A stretch of 43,786 bases of DNA from Erysipelotrichaceae bacterium (GTDB lineage: Bacteria; Bacillota_I; Bacilli_A; Erysipelotrichales; Erysipelotrichaceae): contig JAFRAB010000027.1 of assembly GCA_017405675.1 (NCBI GenBank), forward strand, positions 1-43,786, given 5' to 3'. Of the stretch, positions 27,105 through 34,848 are shown piece after piece; positions within the stretch are counted from its first letter, which is position 1, and each line of letters starts with the position of its first letter. Under the pieces are notes generated by a model. It was given only the letters and a program-made list of their open reading frames with translations. It did not search any database and was not told the DNA's origin. The position numbers were made by a program, and so were the translations under genes.

Positions 27105-28262
27105 ATGCTTAATAAAAACATCTTGAAAATTGATAAGGTTAATGCCTTTTCAAGCGCCAGCGCTTATGTCAGAGAATACAGACAACAGCATCCAGACCGG
27201 GATGTTATTTCATTAGGAATAGGGGATGTATCAAAGCCTGTTGTCAGACCGGTAATTGAAGCCATGCATAAGGCTGTTGATGATCTGGCTGACATGTCAA
27301 CTTTCTCCGGATACGGCAATTACTATGGCATTCCGGAATTAAGAAAAGCCATTCTGGATAATGAATATGCAAAATATGGTTTTACTGCTGAAGAGATATA
27401 TGTATCAGACGGTACTAAATCTGATTGCACAAACATACTTGAACTGTTTGATTTCAACAGTAAGATACTGTTGCGGGATCCTACATACCCTATATACCGC
27501 AATGCGGCATTCGCTCTTTCCAGGGAAGTATATTACACACCGCTGGATCAGGATTTCAGAATGATCATTCCTGAAGAACACTATGATATCATATTCATCT
27601 GTTCACCATGTAATCCGGTTGGCACTGCCATGAATTACACAGAGCTTACCGGCTGGGTAAACTATGCTCTGAAGGAAAATGCCTGCATCATCTTCGATAA
27701 CGTCTACAAAGCCTTCGTAAGCAGCCCTGACGTGCCTGAATCCATTTATGAAATACCAGGAGCCAGGAAATGTGCAATAGAGTTAAGAAGCTTCTCCAAG
27801 ACGGCCTCATTTACAGGTCTAAGATGTTCATATTTTGTCCTGCCGAAGGAAATCGATACCGTATTATACAAAGAAAGAACCATCAACCGCTTTAACGGTG
27901 CATCATATGTTGCTCAGAAAGGAGCTGTTGCAGTCTTCCTGCCGGAAAGTCAGAAACTCATAAGTGAAAATATCAGACTGTACAAGGAAAACATAACCTA
28001 TCTGAAAAACAGTTTTGAAGAACTTGGTTTTGAAGTAACAGGAGGCATTGACAGCCCATACATCTGGGTCAGAAACAAAGAAGACATCAGCAGCTTTGAT
28101 TACTTCCGAAAAATACTTAACAGCATTAACGTCATTATCGTGCCGGGTGCCATTTTCGGTACCAAGGGAGAGGGATATTTCAGAGTAAGCGGATTGGGTA
28201 CTATAGAAAACAGCCGTCAGGCTATGGAAAGGTTCAGAAAGTACTATGAAGAAAAAGATTAG
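27105..28262 (+). CDS. DapL-like LL-diaminopimelate aminotransferase (class I/II PLP)
   Basis: A 385-residue fold-type I aminotransferase. LGIGDVSKPV, FSGYGNYYGIPELR, VSDGTKSDCTN, RDPTYPIYRN, CSPCNPVGT and the PLP-lysine segment SFSKTASFTGLR closely follow the DapL pattern. DapL converts tetrahydrodipicolinate straight to LL-diaminopimelate for lysine and cell-wall synthesis. A related acidic-amino-acid aminotransferase cannot be excluded. I start at the ATG at 27105; the open frame reaches a GTG at 27090 with no better site. It overlaps the symporter gene by 17 bp and is followed by murI, giving an amino-acid/cell-wall context. Confidence 0.72.
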   Translation: MLNKNILKIDKVNAFSSASAYVREYRQQHPDRDVISLGIGDVSKPVVRPVIEAMHKAVDDLADMSTFSGYGNYYGIPELRKAILDNEYAKYGFTAEEIYVSDGTKSDCTNILELFDFNSKILLRDPTYPIYRNAAFALSREVYYTPLDQDFRMIIPEEHYDIIFICSPCNPVGTAMNYTELTGWVNYALKENACIIFDNVYKAFVSSPDVPESIYEIPGARKCAIELRSFSKTASFTGLRCSYFVLPKEIDTVLYKERTINRFNGASYVAQKGAVAVFLPESQKLISENIRLYKENITYLKNSFEELGFEVTGGIDSPYIWVRNKEDISSFDYFRKILNSINVIIVPGAIFGTKGEGYFRVSGLGTIENSRQAMERFRKYYEEKD

Positions 28263-29430
28263 TATAATTACTCTGATAGCCCTGGCTGCCGGTATTGTCT
28301 ATGGTCTGGTTACCAGGGAACTCGTTCTGAAGACTGAATTTATCGGCACATTCTATCTGACTTTTCTCAAGTATATGATACTACCGGTAATCTTCACTTC
28401 CATAAGTGTTTCCGTTTACCAGTCAGCCCGGAATACGGAAGGGCTGGTATTGAAGACAGTGCTCCTGTTTATGGTGATGTTTATTCTCAGTTTCCTGCTT
28501 TCATCCGCGATCATAACCGTTATTGATCCGGCTAAGGGATTTACCTTCATTGATACATCCAGCAGTGTTACACCGCAGGAGATAAGATTCATTGACCTGA
28601 TAATCAATCTTATCCCGAAAGACATCAAGGGATTGCTGACAGGCAAATATCTGTTCTTCGTAATTGTAGTTTCATACCTGACTGGTATTGTTACTCATAA
28701 ACTTAAGGCAGAGACATTCATCAGATATGTAACAAAGGTCAGAGATTTTCTTTATCAGATACTGGGATATCTCATCTATGTTACTCCGGTAGCTGTATTC
28801 TCGCTGATTTCCGTCAGCATCTACCGATTCGGAATCGACACGTTATTAGCTGGTCTGAAATACATTCTGACCGCATATATCTGCGGCATAGCTGTTCTGG
28901 TATTCATCATGATGGTACCGATCAAGATCTTCTGCAGGCTGTCGGTCAGAGAACTGTTCCGCAAGATATATCCTATCTGGATGATGACACTGTCAACATG
29001 TTCCAGTGCTGCTACCTTGCCATATACAATCAAGCTGTGTAAGGAAGATCTTGATATTGATCCGCAGATCACTGATATCGTGGTGCCTCTCGGCTGCACG
29101 ATCCATATGTGCGGAGGGGCAGTATCATTCAGTCTGCTGGGACTGTTCTGTGCCGGGATATCTGGTGTTAACATGACCCTGAGCATGTATCTGTATATGC
29201 TTGTAACAGCAGTAGCTCTTAACATGTCAGCACCGGGCATTCCTAATGGCGGTGTAGTGATCGGGGCTACCTATCTTGAAATGATGGGACTGCCGCTGGA
29301 TTTCATCGGCATGTACGCCGGAATATACAAGATCCTGGATATGCTGTATACGACACTGAATGTCACGGGTGACATCAGTGCCAATGTTATTCTAAATCAC
29401 TCAATGAAAAAAAAGGCTGATATGCAATGA
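28246..29430 (+). CDS. Dicarboxylate/amino acid:cation symporter (DAACS/SDF family)
   Basis: A 394-residue membrane transporter of the GltP/DctA family. It shows the long hydrophobic helices, a serine-rich reentrant loop in the form STCSSAATLPYTIK (about residue 245), the MCGGAVSF segment and the C-terminal APGIPNGGVVIGATYLEMMGLP hairpin. Members bring in glutamate, aspartate, Ser/Thr or C4-dicarboxylates with sodium or protons. Its start lies 17 bp inside the aminotransferase gene, so the two are translationally coupled. Uptake of an amino donor or acceptor for the aminotransferase is a reasonable inference. Confidence 0.88.
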   Translation: MKKKISIITLIALAAGIVYGLVTRELVLKTEFIGTFYLTFLKYMILPVIFTSISVSVYQSARNTEGLVLKTVLLFMVMFILSFLLSSAIITVIDPAKGFTFIDTSSSVTPQEIRFIDLIINLIPKDIKGLLTGKYLFFVIVVSYLTGIVTHKLKAETFIRYVTKVRDFLYQILGYLIYVTPVAVFSLISVSIYRFGIDTLLAGLKYILTAYICGIAVLVFIMMVPIKIFCRLSVRELFRKIYPIWMMTLSTCSSAATLPYTIKLCKEDLDIDPQITDIVVPLGCTIHMCGGAVSFSLLGLFCAGISGVNMTLSMYLYMLVTAVALNMSAPGIPNGGVVIGATYLEMMGLPLDFIGMYAGIYKILDMLYTTLNVTGDISANVILNHSMKKKADMQ

Positions 29431-29448
29431 TCATATCAGCTTTTATTT
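29411..29448. terminator. Bidirectional terminator between symporter and murI
   Basis: GCTGATATG (29416-29424) and CATATCAGC (29432-29440) form a 9-bp stem, with an A run on the left and a T-rich tract on the right. It can stop both convergent transcripts and overlaps the symporter stop. Confidence 0.85.
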
Positions 29449-30150
29449 TCTGTCAAATATAATTTCAACTGTACCAACCTTATCAGATTCAACATATCTG
29501 TCCATCAGCTGCAGCTGGTGTCTTACTTCTCGGGCAACTCCATTGTTGCCGTCAACAAGAGCAGCTTCCGGGAACAGTTTCTGAATGCTGTCCTTTATGT
29601 AAGGATAATGGGTACAGCCTAAAACAATACAGTCAATGTCATTTTCATTATAGGTTTCATAGAGATCCTGCAGTATCTCATCTATTTTCTCATCTTCATT
29701 GAATTCAATGGCATTAGCCAGACCGTAACAAGGGGCGAGATATATGTTCTGCGTCTCTTTTTTGTTGTCTAAGATGAGTTCCTGAACACGCTCAGAATGG
29801 ATTGTAGCCGGTGTAGCCATTACCAGTGTATTTCTGGAATCATTGTCACAGGCTACCTTGACAGCAGGAACGGTACCGATAAACACGATATCAGGATATT
29901 TCTTTCTCAGCTTTTTCATGCATCTGGTCGTAGCGGTATTGCAGGCTATTACGATCACTTTACAGTCTCTGGAGACAAGATAATCAACAATGTAAGATGT
30001 GATCTGCAGCAGTTCCTCATCAGTTTTCTCTCCATACGGATTGTTCTTCTGATCACCATAAAAAATATAGTCATAGTTTGGCATAAGTCTGACTATTTCT
30101 TCCAATACGGTTAATCCTCCGACACCTGAATCAAATACACCGATATTCAT
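29443..30150 (-). CDS. murI: Glutamate racemase
   Basis: A 235-residue cofactor-independent racemase that makes D-glutamate for peptidoglycan. IGVFDSGVGGLTV, the first catalytic cysteine in IACNTATT and the second in LGCTHYPY are all present. It is somewhat shorter than the usual 260-270 residues, with a compact C-terminus ending EIIFDRK. Monocistronic on the minus strand, convergent with the symporter and divergent from the TPR gene. Confidence 0.94.
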   Translation of the reverse strand: MNIGVFDSGVGGLTVLEEIVRLMPNYDYIFYGDQKNNPYGEKTDEELLQITSYIVDYLVSRDCKVIVIACNTATTRCMKKLRKKYPDIVFIGTVPAVKVACDNDSRNTLVMATPATIHSERVQELILDNKKETQNIYLAPCYGLANAIEFNEDEKIDEILQDLYETYNENDIDCIVLGCTHYPYIKDSIQKLFPEAALVDGNNGVAREVRHQLQLMDRYVESDKVGTVEIIFDRK

Positions 30151-30231
30151 AATCTAATTATATACCAATTCAATTTATTTAAAACATTACTTTGTAGTAT
30201 GATATCCTTAGTAGAAATGCGGAGAAAACAC

Positions 30232-31071
30232 ATGAACAGTAAAGTATTGAAACCTGAAGATTATGTTGAACCAGAATGCGTGATCTGTGATAAACCGATT
30301 GGAACGAATCAGAAGATCCAGCGAATCCCTCAGCAGCGAATCTCACAGAAACTTGATGAACTGATGGGGCAGGAAGAATATGGTAACGCCGAGCGGATGC
30401 TGAAATACTGGATCAGCGAAGCCAGAGCCTGTGGTGATAAGCAGGGGGAATTCATGGTCTATAACGAAATGATGGGTTTTTACCGCAAGCTCAGCAATAA
30501 GGAAAAAGCTTATGAGGCAGTAAACCAGGCCCTGGGAATGCTTGATACTCTAGAATATGCGGATACAGTCAGCGGGGCAACCTGCTATACAAATGCCGCT
30601 ACTGTCTATACGGCTTTCAGTGATGTTGAAAAGAGTCTTGATCTGTTTCAAAAAGCCAGAATAATATATGAGGACAATCAGACCAATAATGAATTTAAAC
30701 TGGCCGGTCTATACAATAACATGGCTATTGCCCTGGTATCTTTAAACCGATTCAGTGAAGCAGATAAGCTGTATCATGATGCACTCCGGCTGCTGGACAG
30801 TTGTCCGCAGGGAGAACTGGAAAAAGCGATAACATATCTTAATATGGTCGATGCAATGCTGAAGGAAAAGGGAATTAACGAGGAAACAGAGAACCTGGCA
30901 GTTCCTCTAATGTATAATGCGCAGCTGTGTCTGGACAGTGAAGAACTGCCAAGAAACAGTTATTATGCCTTTGTAGCCGATAAATGCTATCCAATATTTG
31001 AATACTTCCAGTGGTATGATTACGCTGAAGAGCTTAAGAAAAGGATCAGAGGAATAAATGAAAGGGCTTGA
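30232..31071 (+). CDS. Tetratricopeptide-repeat protein
   Basis: A 279-residue cytoplasmic protein. A short N-terminal part with one Cys pair (ECVICDKPIG) precedes five or so TPR-like helical pairs (for example GEFMVYNEMMGFYRKLSNKEKAYEAVNQAL and AGLYNNMAIALVSLNRFSEADKLY). Such repeats hold partner proteins or peptides. The chosen ATG (30232) has GGAG 7 nt before it; an upstream ATG at 30199 lies inside a -10-like TATGAT. It overlaps the DUF4037 gene by 14 bp, and that protein is its likely partner. No membrane or DNA-binding segment is visible. Confidence 0.85.
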   Translation: MNSKVLKPEDYVEPECVICDKPIGTNQKIQRIPQQRISQKLDELMGQEEYGNAERMLKYWISEARACGDKQGEFMVYNEMMGFYRKLSNKEKAYEAVNQALGMLDTLEYADTVSGATCYTNAATVYTAFSDVEKSLDLFQKARIIYEDNQTNNEFKLAGLYNNMAIALVSLNRFSEADKLYHDALRLLDSCPQGELEKAITYLNMVDAMLKEKGINEETENLAVPLMYNAQLCLDSEELPRNSYYAFVADKCYPIFEYFQWYDYAEELKKRIRGINERA

Positions 31072-31993
31072 ACTGTCAAGAAAGTACTATGAACAATTCG
31101 GAAAGGATATGATTGAAAGTCAGTTTTCGGATATTGCCGATAAACTGGCTGTCGGTCTTTTTGGTTCCGGCTCCGAGTGTTATGGATATGATGATGAGAT
31201 ATCTCAGGATCATGACTTTGAACCGGGATTCTGCATTTTCGTTCCTGATGAAATTGAAAGTAAAACACTGTTTCAGTTGGAAAGAGCCTATAATAAGCTG
31301 CCAAGGGAATTCATGGGTTATTCAAAAAGCCTGCTGTCACCGGTAGGCGGAAACCGTCATGGAGTATTTAATATAAGTGAATACTTCAGCGAAAGAACAG
31401 GAAGCAGTGACGGTAATCTGACTCTGAGTCAGTGGTTCTCTCTTCCTGAACACGTTTTGCTTGAAACTGTAAACGGTGAGATTTTTTCCGATAATTACGG
31501 CTTGCTGACAGAAATCAGAAACAGGCTTTCATATTATCCTGAAGACATCAGACTGAAGAAGCTGGCTGGAAATCTGATCATGATGAATCAGAGCGGACAG
31601 TATAATTATCTGCGCTGTCTTAACAGAAACGATCACGGTGCAGCTCAGCTGGCTGTCAGCGAATTTGTTACTTATGCGTATAAGACTGTTTTTCTGCTTA
31701 ACAGACAGTATTGTCCTTATTATAAATGGGTATTCCGTGCCATGAGAGAACTCGACAGGATGTCTTATATTGCTGATTTTCTGGAATATCTGCTCAACAG
31801 CGGCAACAGTCCTGAAGAGGTTAAATCAAAAACGGAAATGATAAACAATGTTGTCAGTCTGATTGTATCGGAACTGCTGCAGCAGGATCTGATCGAAAAG
31901 GAAACAGATGATCTTGAAAAAGCAGCTCACATGGTAAACAAAAAGATTTCTGACAATAACATCAGAAATCTCAACATACTGATTGGAGTATAG
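31058..31993 (+). CDS. DUF4037 nucleotidyltransferase-fold protein
   Basis: A 311-residue protein. The N-terminal part shows a polymerase-beta-type nucleotidyltransferase signature: GLFGSGSECYGY, followed by DDEISQDHDFEPGF, where D-x-D would bind metal. A helical C-terminal domain (about residues 145-311) follows, with conserved Arg/Asn (NYLRCLNRNDHGAAQL, YKWVFRAMRELDRM). The family is DUF4037, whose function is unknown. It may transfer a nucleotide to a small molecule, RNA or protein. The overlap with the TPR gene implies stoichiometric expression and probably a complex. Confidence 0.82.
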   Translation: MKGLELSRKYYEQFGKDMIESQFSDIADKLAVGLFGSGSECYGYDDEISQDHDFEPGFCIFVPDEIESKTLFQLERAYNKLPREFMGYSKSLLSPVGGNRHGVFNISEYFSERTGSSDGNLTLSQWFSLPEHVLLETVNGEIFSDNYGLLTEIRNRLSYYPEDIRLKKLAGNLIMMNQSGQYNYLRCLNRNDHGAAQLAVSEFVTYAYKTVFLLNRQYCPYYKWVFRAMRELDRMSYIADFLEYLLNSGNSPEEVKSKTEMINNVVSLIVSELLQQDLIEKETDDLEKAAHMVNKKISDNNIRNLNILIGV

Positions 31994-32015
31994 GGAAGGT
32001 AATACTTCCTTTTTT
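31994..32015. terminator. Terminator between the DUF4037 gene and rluA-type gene
   Basis: GGAAG (31994-31998), loop GTAATA and CTTCC (32005-32009) are followed by six T on the plus strand. The stem is short (5 bp). Confidence 0.65.
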
Positions 32016-32892
32016 ATACCAGACCTTCAACTCTTATTTCATCAGGCAATTCGCAGGTAAACGTCATTTCTTCACCGGTGACAGGATGTTGGAAACTTAA
32101 CAGTGAAACATGCAGAGCCTGTCTGGAAACGATCTTGCTGTCTGGATTGTAAAGCCAGTCGCCGATAAGAGGGTGACCGATATATGCCATATGAACCCTG
32201 ATCTGATGCGTTCTGCCGGTATGAGTGATAATTCGTAACAGGGAATATCCCGGGATCTGTTTAGTAACATGATATTCAGTTACTGATGGCTGCCCATCTT
32301 CTCTGACACATCTTTCCATGGTATCTGACGATATCCTGGCAATAGGTTCATCAATAATACCTGAAACGGTATCAAAGTTTCCTTCTGCTATTGCAGTATA
32401 TTCCTTATAGATTCTGTGCTGTCTGAGTCTTTTCTGCAGTATGGCACAGCTGTAAAGATTCTTAGCCAGCAGGACCAGTCCGGAAGTATCACCGTCAAGT
32501 CTGGTTATACAGCGGTTGATATAGTTTTCATTGCGGCTGTGATAATAATAGGACAGCGCATTAGCCAGATTGTGAGTGTAATTGAAATAGGAAGGATGAA
32601 CCGGAAGACCGGCCTGTTTATTTACAACTATGATATCTTCATCTTCATAAACGATATCAACAGGAATATCAGTATCTACAACCAGGTCATTACTGTCATG
32701 TTCGTCAAAAACTATTCTGAGATCATCTCCGGGCTGAAGTGGTTCAGTCATTTTCGCCGGATCGCCATTAAGAAAAACACCTTCATTCTGTTTAAGGAAA
32801 GAAAGACAGTTCTTTGAGTATTCCATTTTCAGAAGAAACTCTTTTATGGATTTGTGATCACAGTCAATATGGTATTCAAATTCTCTCAGCAT
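32014..32892 (-). CDS. RluA-family RNA pseudouridine synthase
   Basis: A 292-residue enzyme that isomerises uridines in rRNA or tRNA. An N-terminal S4-like segment (about residues 12-60) precedes the catalytic domain. That domain contains IIVVNKQAGLPVHPS, the catalytic aspartate in RLDGDTSGLVLLAK, IYKEYTAI and the RTHQIRVHMAYIGHPLIGD motif. This fits the RluD/YlyB-like branch; the exact target base cannot be told. It stands alone on the minus strand, convergent with the DUF4037 gene. Confidence 0.92.
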   Translation of the reverse strand: MLREFEYHIDCDHKSIKEFLLKMEYSKNCLSFLKQNEGVFLNGDPAKMTEPLQPGDDLRIVFDEHDSNDLVVDTDIPVDIVYEDEDIIVVNKQAGLPVHPSYFNYTHNLANALSYYYHSRNENYINRCITRLDGDTSGLVLLAKNLYSCAILQKRLRQHRIYKEYTAIAEGNFDTVSGIIDEPIARISSDTMERCVREDGQPSVTEYHVTKQIPGYSLLRIITHTGRTHQIRVHMAYIGHPLIGDWLYNPDSKIVSRQALHVSLLSFQHPVTGEEMTFTCELPDEIRVEGLV

Positions 32893-32930
32893 ATGTTTAT
32901 GTTCTTTTTTACATTTCTATCATACTCTAT

Positions 32931-32958
32931 TTAACAAATTTACAATATAAACTATCAT
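32931..32958 (+). promoter_or_regulatory. Promoter abutting the NUDIX start codon
   Basis: TTAACA (32931-32936, 5 of 6) and TATCAT (32953-32958, 5 of 6) are separated by 16 nt. The predicted start of transcription falls at about 32964-32966, on the ATG at 32965. No Shine-Dalgarno sequence precedes that ATG. Confidence 0.5.
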
Positions 32959-32964
32959 TTAACT

Positions 32965-33525
32965 ATGGAAAAAATTATTGAAAACTACGTACCTTTTAAT
33001 GAGGAAGAAGAAAAAGACAAGGCACTGATTCTGGACTTTATCAGGACCGGTCTGCCGCTGTATGGCAGGGAGAACTATGCTCATTTTACTGTATCAGCCA
33101 TAGTCCTTAACAGAACCAGAGATCAGTTCCTTTTCATATACCATAACATATATAACAGCTGGAGCTGGATGGGAGGACATCTTGACGGAGATAGTGATCT
33201 GAAAAGGGTTATTTTAAAGGAAGTAAGTGAAGAATCCGGACTGGAAGATATTGACTTTATCACTGACGATATACTCTCTGTTGAAGTACTGCCTGTAAGC
33301 GGACATTTCAAAAGAGGCGAATATGTGTCTTCACATCTGCACCTTAATGTTACATATCTGCTGGAAGCTGACAGCAATGCTCCATTAAGGATCAAGCCTG
33401 ATGAAAACAGGGGAGTAAAGTGGTTCCCGCTGGACATGCTGACAACTGTTTCAAATGAGAAATGGTTCAACGAGCACATATACAATAAGCTTGCTGAAAA
33501 GATAGCATTAATTATAAAAAATTAA
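32965..33525 (+). CDS. NUDIX hydrolase
   Basis: A 186-residue hydrolase of nucleoside-diphosphate-linked compounds. The NUDIX box reads GGHLDGDSDLKRVILKEVSE followed by ESGL. The metal-binding Glu residues of KEVSEESGL are present, while the usual Arg before them is Lys and the upstream Glu is Ser. An N-terminal extension of about 40 residues (EKIIENYVPFNEEEEKDKALILDFI) and a conserved SSHLHLNVTYLLEA segment are typical of a common Firmicutes subfamily whose substrate is unassigned. No ribosome-binding site is visible and the promoter lies immediately upstream, so the mRNA may be leaderless. Confidence 0.87.
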   Translation: MEKIIENYVPFNEEEEKDKALILDFIRTGLPLYGRENYAHFTVSAIVLNRTRDQFLFIYHNIYNSWSWMGGHLDGDSDLKRVILKEVSEESGLEDIDFITDDILSVEVLPVSGHFKRGEYVSSHLHLNVTYLLEADSNAPLRIKPDENRGVKWFPLDMLTTVSNEKWFNEHIYNKLAEKIALIIKN

Positions 33526-33549
33526 TGATAAATCAGAAAATCTGTTTTA

Positions 33550-33578
33550 TTGTCAAGGAAAACGTTTTGTTATAGAAT
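33550..33578 (+). promoter_or_regulatory. Promoter of the CofE-like gene
   Basis: TTGTCA (33550-33555) and TAGAAT (33573-33578) are separated by 17 nt, followed by the strong ribosome-binding site GGGAGAGGTGA. Confidence 0.75.
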
Positions 33579-33609
33579 TATTACGTACTTCAGGGAGAGG
33601 TGAATTATA

Positions 33610-34800
33610 ATGACCAGAAATGTTGGAACTGTTTCAAGAGGAATCCGCTGCCCAATCATCCGCAAGGGAGATGATCTGGCAGGTATTGTTGTAAACAGCG
33701 TTTTAACTGCTGCCGAAACTGATAACTTTGAAATCAGAGACAGAGATGTTATCGCTATTACAGAATCAGTAGTAGCCAGAAGCCAGGGCAACTACATCAG
33801 TGTTAATGACATAGCCGAAGATGTTAGAAAAAAACTGGGCGGTGAAACTGTTGGCGTTATTTTCCCGATTCTTTCCAGAAACAGATTTGCTATCTGTTTA
33901 AAAGGAATAGCAATGGGATGTAAGAAAATTGTCTTAATGCTTTCTTATCCGAGAGACGAGGTAGGAAACCAGCTGTTGACTGAAGATCAGCTTGACAGTA
34001 AGAATATCAATCCATATTCAACTGTACTGACACTTAAGGAATACAGAGACATGTTTGGCGAAAACAAGCATCCGTTTACCGGAGTTGACTATGTACAGTA
34101 CTACAGTGATCTTATTACTGAAACAGGCTGTGAAGTAGAAGTAATCTTCGCTAACCATGCTGTTGAAATTTTAAAATATACTAACAATGTGATTAACTGT
34201 GATATTCATACCAGAAAGAGAAATAAGCGCATTCTTAAGGAAGCTGGCGCTAATGTCTATTCAATGGATGATCTCAATACCGAACCAATTAACGGTTCTG
34301 GATACAACGAAAGATACGGTCTGTTAGGCTCAAACAAGGCTACAGAACATTCTGTTAAGCTGTTCCCGCGTGACTGCACTGATGTCGTAGAAGATGTTCA
34401 ACAGCAGATCCTTGAAAGAACAGGAAAACATGTTGAAGTAATGGTATACGGTGATGGTGCCTTCAAGGATCCGGTAGGAATGATCTGGGAACTTGCTGAC
34501 CCGGTTGTTTCCCCAGCCTCAACAAAGGGATTACAGGGTACACCTAATGAACTTAAGCTGAAATATCTGGCTGACAATGATTTTGCCGGCTTATCAGGTG
34601 CTGAACTTAAGAAGGCCATTGAAGACAGGATAAAAGCAAAGGATCGGAATCTGGTTGGCAGGATGGAATCTGAGGGAACTACTCCTAGACAGCTTACTGA
34701 CCTGATCGGTTCATTATGCGACCTGACCAGCGGTTCCGGAGACAAGGGAACTCCTGTGGTTCTGGTTCAGGGTTATTTTGATAACTACACAGCTGAATAA
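33610..34800 (+). CDS. CofE-like protein (coenzyme F420-0:L-glutamate ligase family)
   Basis: A 396-residue protein resembling the gamma-glutamyl ligase CofE/FbiB. Visible segments: RDRDVIAITESVVARSQGNYI near the start, VGVIFPILSRNRFAICLKGIA, VYGDGAFKDPVGMIWELADPV and the C-terminal TTPRQLTDLIGSLCDLTSGSGDKGTP. In F420-making organisms the enzyme adds glutamate to F420-0 using GTP. Low-GC Firmicutes of this type are not known to make F420, and no other F420 gene is nearby. The true substrate is therefore probably another acid that receives glutamate. It has its own strong promoter, ribosome-binding site and terminator. Confidence 0.8.
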   Translation: MTRNVGTVSRGIRCPIIRKGDDLAGIVVNSVLTAAETDNFEIRDRDVIAITESVVARSQGNYISVNDIAEDVRKKLGGETVGVIFPILSRNRFAICLKGIAMGCKKIVLMLSYPRDEVGNQLLTEDQLDSKNINPYSTVLTLKEYRDMFGENKHPFTGVDYVQYYSDLITETGCEVEVIFANHAVEILKYTNNVINCDIHTRKRNKRILKEAGANVYSMDDLNTEPINGSGYNERYGLLGSNKATEHSVKLFPRDCTDVVEDVQQQILERTGKHVEVMVYGDGAFKDPVGMIWELADPVVSPASTKGLQGTPNELKLKYLADNDFAGLSGAELKKAIEDRIKAKDRNLVGRMESEGTTPRQLTDLIGSLCDLTSGSGDKGTPVVLVQGYFDNYTAE

Positions 34801-34806
34801 ATGTTT

Positions 34807-34833
34807 AAACGGGGATTTATTTCCCCGTTTTTT
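34807..34833 (+). terminator. Intrinsic terminator after the CofE-like gene
   Basis: AAACGGGGA (34807-34815) and TCCCCGTTT (34822-34830) form a 9-bp stem followed by T residues. Confidence 0.9.
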
Positions 34834-34848
34834 AGAAAGGAAAACAAT

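Noticed and set aside
34801..34848. N-terminal extension of the aldo/keto reductase
   Set aside because: These codons read through the intrinsic terminator of the CofE-like gene; AAAGGA and the usual reductase start point to 34849.
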